A DNA stretch of 64,000 nucleotides from Rhizobium subbaraonis (GCF_900220975.1 NZ_OBQD01000022.1:16708-80707), one strand, 5' to 3'; counted from the stretch's first letter, positions 51,904-61,270 are shown. A program made the numbers and translations. The notes: generated by a model not told the origin, from the letters alone.

Positions 51904-53508
51904 ATGGAAGCTTGGGACGTATTGGTCATCGGCTCCGGCTCGGCTGCTTGCGCATCGGCACTGCGAGCAGCCAAGGGCGGATTGAAGGTGCTAGTCATCG
52001 AGAAGAGCGAATGGCTCGGCGGCACTTCGGCCATGTCGGGCTCGGGTATCTGGATTCCGGCCAATCACGTAGCCGCGGCCGCCGGCATTGCCGACAGCCG
52101 GGACGAGGCGATCGCGTACCTGCGCGCGGTGACGCCCGAAGGATGGGCGGAAAAAGAGGACGCGCGCTGGGTCTCCTTCGTCCAGTCCGCGCCGGACATG
52201 CTCCGTTTCCTGTCCGACAATACCCCGCTCGACCTGCGCGTCGTGGCCGAGCCCGATCCCTATGCCGAGGCGCCGGGCGGCAAGATGGTCGGACGCATGG
52301 TCTCGCCGATGCCGCTCAGCCGCCGCATCCTGGGCCGCTTGGCGGGCCGCCTGCGTCGTTCGACGCTGCCCCACACCTTCACCTATCAGGAGGTCGTCGA
52401 TCTCGATCTCTACCACCACCCCATCCGCGCCGGTCTGCGCATGTGGCCGAAGCTGCTTTGGCGATGGCTGACCAATTCGGGCGGCCAGGGCACCGCCCTG
52501 ATGACGGGCATGGTCAAGGGCTGCCTCGACGCCGGCGTCACCTTCTGGCTCGAAACCCGCGCCATTCGCCTCATCCAGGATTCTGACGATCGCATCGTGG
52601 GCGCGGAAGTGGAGCGTCGGGGACAGCGGCAGACGATTTCCGCCGAGCGCGGCGTGGTGATCGCGACCGGCGGGTTCGAGTGGGACCCGCAGATGCGCGA
52701 GCGCCATTTTCCCGGCCCGCTCGACCGTATCGGCAGCCCGCGCAGCAACGAGGGCGACGGCCAGAAGCTCGCAGCCTCGGTTGGCGCGGAGCTGGACCGT
52801 ATGGACCAGGCCAACATCTATCCCTGCCTGCCGACCCGCTATCAGGGCAAGCAGCACGGCCTTCCGATGACCTTCCAGGCCGAACCACATTCCATCGTGG
52901 TGAACCGGCACGCGAAGCGTTTCGTCAGCGAGAATGACTTCAACATCGGCGAGGTGCTGGACCAGCGCGATGCCAATGGCGCGCCGGTGCATCTGCCATG
53001 CTTCCTGGTGGGCGACCACCGGTTCCTGAAAACCTCGATCCCCTTCCGCTGGTTTTCCTCCTACGAGCGCGACTGGGTGAAGACGGCGGATACAATTCCG
53101 GAACTCGCAGCCAAGCTCGGCCTGCCGGCCGACGAACTGATCGAGACCATCAGCCGCTGGAACGAATTCTGCAAGACGGGCCATGATACTGATTTCAAGC
53201 GTGGCGAGAACGGCTGGGAGGCCTACAAGGCGCACGGCGACGAGAACCGCCTGAAGCCGATCGACAAGGCTCCCTATGTCGGCATGACGATCAACCGGTC
53301 CATTCTCGGCACGAAGGGCGGCGCTCGCACCAACGACAAGGGCCAGGTCCTGCGCGCTGACGGTTCGCTGATCCCCGGCCTCTATGCAGCGGGCCTCGCC
53401 ATGGCCAACCCGTTCGGCACTCGCGCCGTCGGCGCAGGGACGACCATCGGTCCGAACATGACCTGGGGCTACATTGCCGCCGAGACGATCCTCCGGCAGA
53501 ACCGCTAA
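51904..53508 (+). CDS. FAD-dependent oxidoreductase (KstD/fumarate-reductase-like)
   Basis: Flavoprotein that likely inserts or removes an alpha,beta double bond next to a carbonyl. The FAD motif DVLVIGSGSAACASALRAAK starts at residue 5; EKSEWLGGTSAMSGSGIWIP follows; the C-terminal GLYAAGLAMANPFG and GAGTTIGPNMTWGYIAAE are typical of 3-ketosteroid 1-dehydrogenase-like proteins. The length of 534 residues is normal. I take the ATG at 51904 with GGGGAA 5 bases upstream; the frame open to 51739 crosses the operator. No steroid genes are near, so a different enoyl or keto substrate is expected. Confidence 0.9.
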   Translation: MEAWDVLVIGSGSAACASALRAAKGGLKVLVIEKSEWLGGTSAMSGSGIWIPANHVAAAAGIADSRDEAIAYLRAVTPEGWAEKEDARWVSFVQSAPDMLRFLSDNTPLDLRVVAEPDPYAEAPGGKMVGRMVSPMPLSRRILGRLAGRLRRSTLPHTFTYQEVVDLDLYHHPIRAGLRMWPKLLWRWLTNSGGQGTALMTGMVKGCLDAGVTFWLETRAIRLIQDSDDRIVGAEVERRGQRQTISAERGVVIATGGFEWDPQMRERHFPGPLDRIGSPRSNEGDGQKLAASVGAELDRMDQANIYPCLPTRYQGKQHGLPMTFQAEPHSIVVNRHAKRFVSENDFNIGEVLDQRDANGAPVHLPCFLVGDHRFLKTSIPFRWFSSYERDWVKTADTIPELAAKLGLPADELIETISRWNEFCKTGHDTDFKRGENGWEAYKAHGDENRLKPIDKAPYVGMTINRSILGTKGGARTNDKGQVLRADGSLIPGLYAAGLAMANPFGTRAVGAGTTIGPNMTWGYIAAETILRQNR

Positions 53509-53720
53509 GCCCGTAGATGCGCCGCTTCTTCTCCTGACGGGAAAGGCGCGATGTGCGATGGCGTGCGCCTCGGCGACCTCGGCGCCACCTAGCTCGGCAC
53601 CGAGCGGGAGGGGGCGACCGCGATAACAGGAGCCGGACGAAACCGTCTTGGAAAGCGCGGACTTGCTCTCTAGACTTCGACGCCTTGCGGCATGGCCGTG
53701 GCGAGGGAGGAGGAGCCCGC

Positions 53721-55559
53721 GTGTTGGTGAAGGGACGGAACCGTCTTCTGGCGGCGTTTCTCGGATTGCTTCTCGTGGCCGGCGCGGTGGCCGGTCCCGG
53801 CGGCGACTTCGTGATGCGCCGCTACATGGAGGAGGCGTCGCTGCAGGCAGGCTCGGCACTGCGGCTGGCGGTTTCCGCACTTCGTGGTCATCTGAGCCGC
53901 TTCGAGCCCCTGCCGGAACTCATCGCCGATCACGACGAGATCGAGCTTCTCGTCAGCGATCCGGACAATGCCGCCTTGCGCAGCGCTGCCAATCTCTACC
54001 TCAAGGAAATCAACGGGCTGCTGGAATCGTCCGATATCTACGTGATGAAGATGAACGGCGATACGATCGCGGCCAGCAACTATGACGGTCCCACCAGCTT
54101 CGTCGGCCAGAACTTCAGCTATCGTCCCTACTTTCAGGATGCTGCGCGCGGCGAACAGTCCCGCTTCTATGCGCTGGGCACGACCTCGCTCAAGCGCGGT
54201 TATTACTTCGCCTCGCCGATCCGTGTCGGTGATGCCATTCGCGGAGTGATCGTCTTCAAGGTGGACATCGATTCGATCGAGACCTCGTGGCAGGGTGGCG
54301 AGTACAAGATTTTCGTCACCGATCCGGAAGGCATCATTTTCATGACAGGCAGCCCGGAATGGCTCTATGCGGGCGTGCTGCCGCTGACTCCCGATCGGCT
54401 GGCCAGGACGCAGGCCTCCCGCCGCTATGCCGAGGCGGAACTGAAGCCGCTCCCCATCCGGGAGGACAACAGCAACACGGGCTACCGTCTGACGTCGATC
54501 ACGGACGGCGGAGCCAGCCGCGAGTATCTGACGCTGTCGAGCTACATGCCGGAGGCGGACTGGACCGTAAACGTGCTGATGGACACGGGTTCGGTGCGCA
54601 CGCAGGCGCGAACCATGCAGGTCGCCGTCCTGCTCTTCTTCGGCCTCGCCGGCCTGGCTGTTGCGATCGTGCTTCAGCGGCGGGCGCGGGTGCAGGAGCG
54701 CATGCGCCTGCAGGACGAGGCGCGTGACGAGCTGGAGCATCGCGTCGAGGCGCGCACCGCCGATCTCGCCCGGGTCAACCGGCGCATCGAACAGGAAGTC
54801 GCCGAGCGGCGGGCTGCCGAGCAGAAATTGCGGCAGACCCAGGCCGACCTGATCCAGGCGGGCAAGCTTGCCGGTCTCGGCCAGATGTCCGCGGCCCTCT
54901 CGCACGAACTCAACCAGCCGCTCGCCGCCGCCAAGACCTACGCCGACAGTGCTGGCATGCTGATCGACCGCGACCGGCTCGACGATGCCCGCGACAACAT
55001 ACAGCGCATTTCGGCCCTGATCGACCGCATGGCCTCGATCAGCCGCCACCTTCGCAACTTCGCCCGCAAACCGAACGAGAAGCTCGGACCTGTTTCGCTC
55101 GCAGCCGTCATGAGCGACACGATGGAGATCGTCGCCGCACGGCTCAAATCGGCGGACGCCGCACTGCTGGTCGACCTCGGCGAGACGCCGCCGGTGGTTC
55201 AGGCCGGTTCGGTCCGGCTGCAGCAGGTTCTCGTCAACATCATCACCAATGCGGCAGACGCCGTGGAAGGACTTGAAGACAGGCGGATCCATGTGCGCGT
55301 GTCGTACGAAGGCGGCAAGGTGGTGCTTGCGATCCGCGACTACGGCCCGGGTGTGCCGACCGCCATCGCAGAACGCATCTTCGATCCCTTCTTTACCACC
55401 AAGGGTGTCGGTCGCGGCCTCGGGCTCGGCTTGTCGATTTCCTACAACATCGTCAAGGATTTCGGCGGCGACCTCACAGTGTCGGCGCCCGAGGATGGCG
55501 GCGCCGAATTCAGGATCGTCCTGGATGCCGCACCGGCCATCAGCGAGGCTGCGGAATGA
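53721..55559 (+). CDS. Sensor histidine kinase (DctB-like)
   Basis: Membrane sensor of 612 residues. A first membrane segment at about 8-28 and a second at about 299-319 flank a periplasmic double-Cache domain (for example YRPYFQDAARGEQSRFYALG). A coiled-coil stretch (about 325-378) leads to the HisKA domain with the phosphorylated His395 in ALSHELNQPLAAA, and the ATPase domain has NIITNAADAVEG, YGPGVP and GLGLGLSI. The start is a GTG at 53721 with GGAGGAG about 6 bases upstream. It overlaps the response-regulator gene by 4 bases. It probably senses the carboxylate taken up by the TctCBA system downstream. Confidence 0.93.
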   Translation: MLVKGRNRLLAAFLGLLLVAGAVAGPGGDFVMRRYMEEASLQAGSALRLAVSALRGHLSRFEPLPELIADHDEIELLVSDPDNAALRSAANLYLKEINGLLESSDIYVMKMNGDTIAASNYDGPTSFVGQNFSYRPYFQDAARGEQSRFYALGTTSLKRGYYFASPIRVGDAIRGVIVFKVDIDSIETSWQGGEYKIFVTDPEGIIFMTGSPEWLYAGVLPLTPDRLARTQASRRYAEAELKPLPIREDNSNTGYRLTSITDGGASREYLTLSSYMPEADWTVNVLMDTGSVRTQARTMQVAVLLFFGLAGLAVAIVLQRRARVQERMRLQDEARDELEHRVEARTADLARVNRRIEQEVAERRAAEQKLRQTQADLIQAGKLAGLGQMSAALSHELNQPLAAAKTYADSAGMLIDRDRLDDARDNIQRISALIDRMASISRHLRNFARKPNEKLGPVSLAAVMSDTMEIVAARLKSADAALLVDLGETPPVVQAGSVRLQQVLVNIITNAADAVEGLEDRRIHVRVSYEGGKVVLAIRDYGPGVPTAIAERIFDPFFTTKGVGRGLGLGLSISYNIVKDFGGDLTVSAPEDGGAEFRIVLDAAPAISEAAE

Positions 55560-56905
55560 GCGCGAGCCGCGTTCTGCTGATCGACGACGAAGAGGAGATG
55601 CGCCGTTCCTCCGCGCAGGCGCTCGAGTTGCACGGGCTGGACGTCGTCACATTTCCGAGTGCCGACAGCGTGCTGGAACTCGTCGGCTACGGTTTCGACG
55701 GCGTGGTGGTCAGCGATATCCGCATGCCCGGCATGGACGGGATGACACTGCTGCAGCGGATCCGCGAGATGGATGCGGAACTGCCCGTCATCCTGGTCAC
55801 CGGCCATGCCGACGTGCAACTTGCCGTCAACGCCATGCGCGCAGGCGTCTACGACTTCGTCGAGAAGCCATTTACCGCGCAACATCTGGCGACGATCATC
55901 CGGCGAGCGCAGGACCGGCGCAGCCTCGTGCTGGAAAACCGGCGGCTGCGCGCGGTGGCCGGCAAGCGCGACGACATCGAGGCGCGCCTTCCGGGGCGAA
56001 CGCAGGTGATGGTCGATCTGCGCTATCGGCTGCGCGCCATCGGGGCGAGCGATGCCGATACGCTGGTCATCGGCGATACCGGGGTCGGCAAGGAGGTGGT
56101 CGCCCGAGCCATGCACGACATCAGTGCGCGCGCCGGCAAACCCTTTATCGCCATCAATTGTGCTGCCCTGCCGGATAACCTGATCGAAAGCGAATTGTTC
56201 GGGCATGAGGCCGGCGCCTTTCCGGGAGCGTTGCGGCCGCGATACGGCAAATTCGAGCATGGGCGCGGCGGCACGATCCTGCTCGACGAGATCGGCTCGA
56301 TGCCGCTCGACCTGCAGGCGAAGTTCCTGCGGGTACTGCAGGAGCGGGTGATTACCCGGCTCGGCTCGAACGAGCCCGTGCAACTCGACGTGCGCTTCAT
56401 AGCAACCAGCAAGGTCGATCTGGAACGGGAGGTAGCGGCCGGCCGGTTCCGCGCCGATCTCCTGTACCGGCTGAACGTCGCGACCCTGCATGTCCCGTCG
56501 CTGGCCCAGAGGCAGGCGGACATTCCGCTTCTCTTTCTTCAACTCGTCCGGGAAGCCGCGGCGCGGTACGGGCGAAGCGACATGGAGGTGACGCCGCGGG
56601 TCATCACCGAGATCGCCGGCAGAAACTGGCCCGGCAACGTCCGCGAACTGCGCAATGCCGCCGACCGGCTCGTGCTGGGACTGGATCCTCATCCGGGGGA
56701 GACATTCGAGGAAAGCCAGCGGCTTGCCGACAAGGTGGCGGCCTACGAGCGCGGCCTCATTGCCGGCGCCCTTGCGGCGCACGGCGGCAGCCTGCGGCCG
56801 GTCTACGAAATGCTCGGCATCTCGCGCAAGACGCTCTATGAAAAGATGCAGAAACACGGGCTGGACAAGAGCGTGCGCATAGACCCCGAAGACCGCGACA
56901 TCTGA
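55556..56905 (+). CDS. Sigma-54-dependent response regulator (DctD-like), GAFPGA variant
   Basis: Receiver domain (residues 1-125) with acidic pocket DDEEE, phospho-acceptor Asp54 and Lys104. The AAA+ domain has Walker A GDTGVGKE at 173-180, Walker B ILLDEIGSM at 241-249 and RNWPGNVRELRNA. The sigma-54-contacting loop, normally GAFTGA, reads GAFPGA at 220-225. The C-terminal helix-turn-helix is MLGISRKTLYEKMQKHG. The length of 449 residues matches DctD. It is coupled to the kinase gene and precedes tctC; a 22-base palindrome 14 bases past its stop is a candidate binding site. I found no convincing -24/-12 promoter by eye. Confidence 0.93.
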   Translation: MSASRVLLIDDEEEMRRSSAQALELHGLDVVTFPSADSVLELVGYGFDGVVVSDIRMPGMDGMTLLQRIREMDAELPVILVTGHADVQLAVNAMRAGVYDFVEKPFTAQHLATIIRRAQDRRSLVLENRRLRAVAGKRDDIEARLPGRTQVMVDLRYRLRAIGASDADTLVIGDTGVGKEVVARAMHDISARAGKPFIAINCAALPDNLIESELFGHEAGAFPGALRPRYGKFEHGRGGTILLDEIGSMPLDLQAKFLRVLQERVITRLGSNEPVQLDVRFIATSKVDLEREVAAGRFRADLLYRLNVATLHVPSLAQRQADIPLLFLQLVREAAARYGRSDMEVTPRVITEIAGRNWPGNVRELRNAADRLVLGLDPHPGETFEESQRLADKVAAYERGLIAGALAAHGGSLRPVYEMLGISRKTLYEKMQKHGLDKSVRIDPEDRDI

Positions 56906-56919
56906 AGCGAGCGGCGTGC

Positions 56920-56941
56920 GATGGGTGGAAATCCACCCATC
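56920..56941. promoter_or_regulatory. 22-base palindrome upstream of tctC (possible activator site)
   Basis: GATGGGTGGA at 56920-56929 and TCCACCCATC at 56932-56941 are perfect inverted arms around AA. A related, less regular pair, CATGGGAGG at 56941-56949 and CCTACCCATG further downstream, follows. The place, 170 bases before tctC and just after the DctD-like gene, suits an upstream activation sequence. It lacks a T-run, so a terminator is less likely. Confidence 0.5.
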
Positions 56942-57109
56942 ATGGGAGGCCGATGTCTCCGATCCTACCCATGCTGCGCCGCACGCGCGCCGGTTTTCTC
57001 GCCGTCAACCAGATCATACCGTTGTGCAGCAGGTCCGAGGCCTCAAAGTTGGTTCATCCATGACCGGGCGGGGGGAGCCGCACCGGCAGGCATCCATGGG
57101 AGGACCACG

Positions 57110-58093
57110 ATGAAAACCCTTAGCGCCGTGCTCGGCATGACCGCCGTTGCGGCCATATCCCTTTGCTCGCTTCCTGCGGGCGCCCAGACCTATCCCGAAA
57201 GGACGATCACCATGGTCGTCCCCTTCTCCGCCGGCGGCCCGACCGATACGGTGGCGCGCCTCGTTGCCGAATCCATGTCCAAGGACCTGGGCCAGCAGAT
57301 CGTCGTCGAGAACGTCGGCGGCGCGGGCGGTACGCTCGGCGCCGGGCGCGTGGCGCAGGCCGATCCGGACGGCTACACCATCCTGCTGCACCATATCGGC
57401 ATGGCGACCAGCGCCACGCTCTACCGCAAGCTTGCCTACGACACACTGGGCGCCTTCGAATATGTCGGTCTCGTCACCGACGTGCCGATGACGATCGTCG
57501 CCCGCAAGGATCTCGAAGCGACCGACCTCAAGGGGCTGGTGGAGTACGTCAAGGCGAACAAGGACACGGTTACCGTCGCCAATGCCGGCATCGGCGCGGC
57601 CTCGCACCTGTGCGGCATGATGTTCATGAGCGCGATCGAGACGCCGCTGACGACCGTGCCATACAAGGGCACCGGCCCGGCCATGACCGACCTGCTCGGC
57701 GGTCAGGTCGATATAATGTGCGACCAGACCACCAACACCACCAAGCAGATCCAAGGCGGCACGATCAAGGCCTATGCCGTGACATCGCCGGAACGGCTGG
57801 CGGTCCTGCCGGACGTTCCTACCGCGGTCGAGGGCGGGCTGGACGGCTTCCAGGTGGGCATCTGGCATGGCGTCTATGCGCCGAAGGGAACGCCGACGGA
57901 GGTGACTGAACGCCTGTCGAAGTCATTGCAGGCGGCGCTGCAGGACCAGAATGTCGTCGCCCGCTTCGCGGAGCTCGGCACCGTTCCGTCGCCGGCGGAC
58001 GATGCCACGCCCGCAGCGCTTAAGGCCAAGCTCGAAGGTGAGATCGCCCGCTGGAAGCCGGTCATCGAGGCGGCGGGACAGTACGCGGACTGA
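57110..58093 (+). CDS. tctC: Tripartite tricarboxylate transporter substrate-binding protein (first copy)
   Basis: Periplasmic Bug-family receptor for a carboxylate. The signal peptide covers about residues 1-25 (ending PAGAQ). The start of the mature part, YPERTITMVVPFSAGGPTDT, and VVENVGGAGGTLGAGRVAQA are the conserved carboxylate-binding loops. The length of 327 residues fits. GGAGG lies 7 bases before the ATG at 57110; the frame open to 56921 lies in the regulatory region. It is followed by tctB, tctA and a second tctC. Confidence 0.94.
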   Translation: MKTLSAVLGMTAVAAISLCSLPAGAQTYPERTITMVVPFSAGGPTDTVARLVAESMSKDLGQQIVVENVGGAGGTLGAGRVAQADPDGYTILLHHIGMATSATLYRKLAYDTLGAFEYVGLVTDVPMTIVARKDLEATDLKGLVEYVKANKDTVTVANAGIGAASHLCGMMFMSAIETPLTTVPYKGTGPAMTDLLGGQVDIMCDQTTNTTKQIQGGTIKAYAVTSPERLAVLPDVPTAVEGGLDGFQVGIWHGVYAPKGTPTEVTERLSKSLQAALQDQNVVARFAELGTVPSPADDATPAALKAKLEGEIARWKPVIEAAGQYAD

Positions 58094-58238
58094 TCGCGCG
58101 GCCGCCCCGGCCCCGCCGCGGGCGGCCACTTGTGCCGCAGTGATCCGGATGTCCGGACGCTGGGTACCGGGGGTTCGTCTTCGATCGCCCACAATGAACC
58201 GCATCGCATCGCGGCGTGCCGCCGCACCAGGGGGAGAA

Positions 58239-58700
58239 ATGAAATCATTGGCATTCGACAGCACGAATGCGATCTGCGGCGCTGTCTTCGTCATCCTTGG
58301 CGGGTTCTTCACCTATCAAAGCCTGACGCTTGATCTGGGAACTGCCCTTCGCATGGGCCCCGGCTACTTTCCGCTCCTGCTGGCGCTCATCCTCGTGGTG
58401 CTCGGCCTCGTCGTTCTCGTGCAGTCCACGCGGGTCGCGGGCGAGCCGCTGGGGCCCATCGCACTCCGTGGCATGGCTTTCATCCTTCCGGCGCCGGTTT
58501 TCTTCGGCCTGACAGTGCGCGGCCTCGGATTCGTGCCCGCCCTGTTCTTCACGGCGCTGATTGCGGCATTCGCCTCGTCGCGGATGAAGCCCACGATGGC
58601 GCTGATGCTGGCCGCGGCCATCACGCTGTTCTCGGTGGTCGTCTTCAGCTACGCGCTCGGATTGCCCTTCCAGCGCTTCGGCCCGTGGGTCCGGTTCTAG
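58239..58700 (+). CDS. tctB: Tripartite tricarboxylate transporter small membrane subunit
   Basis: The four-segment membrane protein TctB, 153 residues. AICGAVFVILGGFFTYQSLT and ALRMGPGYFPLLLALILVVL near the N-terminus are typical. The ATG at 58239 is preceded by GGGGGAG; the longer open frame to 57951 shadows tctC. It lies 9 bases before tctA. Confidence 0.93.
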   Translation: MKSLAFDSTNAICGAVFVILGGFFTYQSLTLDLGTALRMGPGYFPLLLALILVVLGLVVLVQSTRVAGEPLGPIALRGMAFILPAPVFFGLTVRGLGFVPALFFTALIAAFASSRMKPTMALMLAAAITLFSVVVFSYALGLPFQRFGPWVRF

Positions 58701-58709
58701 GAGGCGTCA

Positions 58710-60215
58710 ATGGAACTCTTCAGCAATCTGGCCCTCGGCTTCGCCACGGCGGCCTCGCCGGAAAACCTCCTGTTCTGCCTGATCGGCGTGCTTCTCGGCA
58801 CGCTGATCGGCGTCCTGCCCGGCATTGGCGCAACCGCCACCATCGCGATGCTTCTGCCGATCACCTTTCAGCTCGAACCCGTCTCCTCGCTGATCATGCT
58901 GGCCGGCATCTACTACGGCGCACAATATGGCGGCTCGACGACGGCCATTCTCATCAACATGCCGGGTGAATCCTCGTCCGCGGTCACCGCCATCGACGGC
59001 TACCAGATGGCGCGAAAGGGCAGGGCAGGCGCGGCACTCTCCATCGCAGCGCTCGGCTCCTTTTTTGCCGGCACCGTGTCGACCTTTCTGGTCGCCCTGT
59101 TTGCGATCCCGCTGACCGCAATAGCCCTGAAATTCGGCGCCGCCGAATACTTCTCCCTGATGATCGTCGGTCTCGTCTCTTCGGTAGCGCTCGCACACGG
59201 CTCCGTCGTGAAGGCGCTGGCCATGGTGGCGCTCGGGCTGCTGCTCGGCCTCGTCGGCACCGACATCTACACCGGAACGCCGCGCTTCACGCTCGGCATC
59301 CGCGAATATGCAGACGGTCTCAATTTTGTCGCCGTCGCCGTCGGCGTCTTCGGCATTGCGGAAATCCTGCGCAATCTGGAGGGCGAAAAGACGCGAAGCG
59401 TGCTGGTGCACAAGGTGAGCGGGCTATGGCCGACGCGCGAGGATTTCAGGCGCATGGCCGCACCGGTGCTGCGCGGCACGGCGATCGGCTCCGCACTTGG
59501 CATCCTTCCGGGCGGCGGCGCCATCCTTGCCGCCTTCGCCTCCTATACCGTGGAAAAGCGCGTCTCCGACAAGCCGGAGGAGTTCGGCCATGGGGCGATC
59601 GCCGGCGTCGCGGGGCCGGAATCGGCCAACAATGCCGGGGCGCAGACCTCGTTCATCCCTCTTCTGACGCTCGGCATACCCGCCAATCCGGTGATGGCGC
59701 TGATGGTCGGCGCCATGATCATCCAGGGGATCGTGCCGGGTCCGAACGTGGCTTCCGAGCAGCCGGCACTGTTCTGGGGCATCATCGCCTCGATGTGGAT
59801 CGGCAACCTGATGCTCGTCGTGCTGAACCTGCCGTTGATCGGCCTGTGGGTGAAGCTTCTGACGATCCCGTACTATGTCCTGTTCCCTATCATCATGGCC
59901 TTCTGCTCGATCGGCGTCTACAGCGTGAATTCCAACGTGTATGACCTCTACGCCGTCGCCTTCTTCGGGTTCGCCGGCTACCTGCTGGTCAAGCTGCGCT
60001 GCGAACCGGCGCCCTTGCTGCTCGGCTTCGTGCTCGGCCCGCTGCTGGAAGAAAACCTGCGACGCGCCATGATCCTGTCGCGCGGCGATCCGACCACGTT
60101 CATCACCCGGCCGATCAGCGCCACGCTGCTTCTGATCGCGCTCGCCGTGCTGGTGGTCGTCTTTTTGCCGTCGGTCAGGGCAAAGCGCGAGGAGGTATTC
60201 CAGGAGGAGGACTGA
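58710..60215 (+). CDS. tctA: Tripartite tricarboxylate transporter large membrane subunit
   Basis: The main channel, 501 residues with about 11-12 membrane segments. GVLPGIGATATIAMLLPITF and YYGAQYGGSTTAILINMPGE are TctA signatures, as is the repeat-like GILPGGGAILAAFASYTVEK near residue 265. AGGAGG precedes the start at 58710. It uses an ion gradient to import the carboxylate delivered by TctC. Confidence 0.95.
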   Translation: MELFSNLALGFATAASPENLLFCLIGVLLGTLIGVLPGIGATATIAMLLPITFQLEPVSSLIMLAGIYYGAQYGGSTTAILINMPGESSSAVTAIDGYQMARKGRAGAALSIAALGSFFAGTVSTFLVALFAIPLTAIALKFGAAEYFSLMIVGLVSSVALAHGSVVKALAMVALGLLLGLVGTDIYTGTPRFTLGIREYADGLNFVAVAVGVFGIAEILRNLEGEKTRSVLVHKVSGLWPTREDFRRMAAPVLRGTAIGSALGILPGGGAILAAFASYTVEKRVSDKPEEFGHGAIAGVAGPESANNAGAQTSFIPLLTLGIPANPVMALMVGAMIIQGIVPGPNVASEQPALFWGIIASMWIGNLMLVVLNLPLIGLWVKLLTIPYYVLFPIIMAFCSIGVYSVNSNVYDLYAVAFFGFAGYLLVKLRCEPAPLLLGFVLGPLLEENLRRAMILSRGDPTTFITRPISATLLLIALAVLVVVFLPSVRAKREEVFQEED

Positions 60216-60274
60216 GGCCGGAAAGGGGTACGGCCGAACCGATACCAGACAGATCATCCGAAGGAGGAAACGAA

Positions 60275-61264
60275 ATGAGAAGACTGCACCTGACGCGCCG
60301 CCATGCGCTTGCTGCCGGCCTTTCGCTCGCAGCGGCGCTGGCGCTGGGATCGCCCGCGCATGCCGACGGCTTCCCGGATCGGCAGATCACCATGGTGGTG
60401 CCATTCGCCGCGGGCGGATCCACGGATGTGGTCGCGCGTATCGTGGCCCAGAAGATGTCTGACGATCTCGGCCAGCAGGTGATCGTCCAGAACGTCGCCG
60501 GCGCCGGCGGCAACCTCGGCGCCGACAATGTCGCCCGCGCCGAGCCGGACGGCTACACGATCCTGATGGGCACGGTCGCCACCCATGCGTTGAACCCGCT
60601 GATCCTCAAGTCGACCCCCTACGACGCGGAAAAGGACTTTGCGCCGATCTCGCTTTTGGTCGTCGTGCCGAACGTGCTGATCGTCAATCCCGAACTGCCG
60701 GTGAAGACCGTGGCGGAGCTTGTAGCGCTTCTGAAGGCCGAGCCCGGGAAATACAGCTATGCCTCTTCGGGCAACGGCACACCGCTGCACCTTTCGGGCG
60801 AACTCTTCAAGTCGATGGCCGGCGTGGAGATGGAGCACATCCCCTACAAGGGATCCGGTCCGGCCTTGAACGACGTGATCGGCAACCAGGTTCCGATCAT
60901 GTTCGACAACCTGCCTTCGTCGTCCGGGCACATCAAGACGGGCACGCTGCGCGGACTGGCGGTGACGACCAAGGAGCGCGCACCGTCCTTCCCGGAAATG
61001 CCGACGGTCGGCGAAAGCGTTCCGGGATACGAAACCTACACGTGGAACGCGCTGTTCGCACCCGCCGGTACGCCGCCCGAAGTGGTCGCGCGCCTGAACG
61101 TCGCCGCCGGCAAGGCGTTGGCCGATCCCGCCGTGGCAGAGCGGATGACCGAGTTCAGCGCCACAGTCGTCGGTTCGACGCCGGAGGAACTCGCAGCCCA
61201 TGTGAAGGCCGAGATCGCCAAGTGGACACCGGTGGTGCGGGACGCGAAGATCCAGCTCGACTGA
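60275..61264 (+). CDS. tctC: Tripartite tricarboxylate transporter substrate-binding protein (second copy)
   Basis: Second Bug-family receptor, 329 residues, 59 bases after tctA. The signal peptide is about residues 1-31 with a basic start (RRLHLTRRHALAAG). FPDRQITMVVPFAAGGSTDV and VQNVAGAGGNLGADNVARAE parallel the first copy, and the two share the general scaffold but differ through much of the sequence. GGAGG lies 7 bases before the ATG. It may widen the ligand range of the single TctAB pair. Confidence 0.94.
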   Translation: MRRLHLTRRHALAAGLSLAAALALGSPAHADGFPDRQITMVVPFAAGGSTDVVARIVAQKMSDDLGQQVIVQNVAGAGGNLGADNVARAEPDGYTILMGTVATHALNPLILKSTPYDAEKDFAPISLLVVVPNVLIVNPELPVKTVAELVALLKAEPGKYSYASSGNGTPLHLSGELFKSMAGVEMEHIPYKGSGPALNDVIGNQVPIMFDNLPSSSGHIKTGTLRGLAVTTKERAPSFPEMPTVGESVPGYETYTWNALFAPAGTPPEVVARLNVAAGKALADPAVAERMTEFSATVVGSTPEELAAHVKAEIAKWTPVVRDAKIQLD

Positions 61265-61270
61265 GGGGCC

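Noticed and set aside
51904..53508. Assignment as a steroid-degradation gene
   Set aside because: KstD-like flavoproteins are widespread outside steroid pathways and no other steroid gene is present.
53553..53720. A longer N-terminus for the sensor kinase
   Set aside because: The open frame extends upstream, but the added residues are not membrane- or domain-like and the strong ribosome-binding site is at 53721.
53670..55292. A 540-residue minus-strand frame opposite the sensor kinase
   Set aside because: Shadow frame without domains; the plus-strand kinase has all expected motifs.
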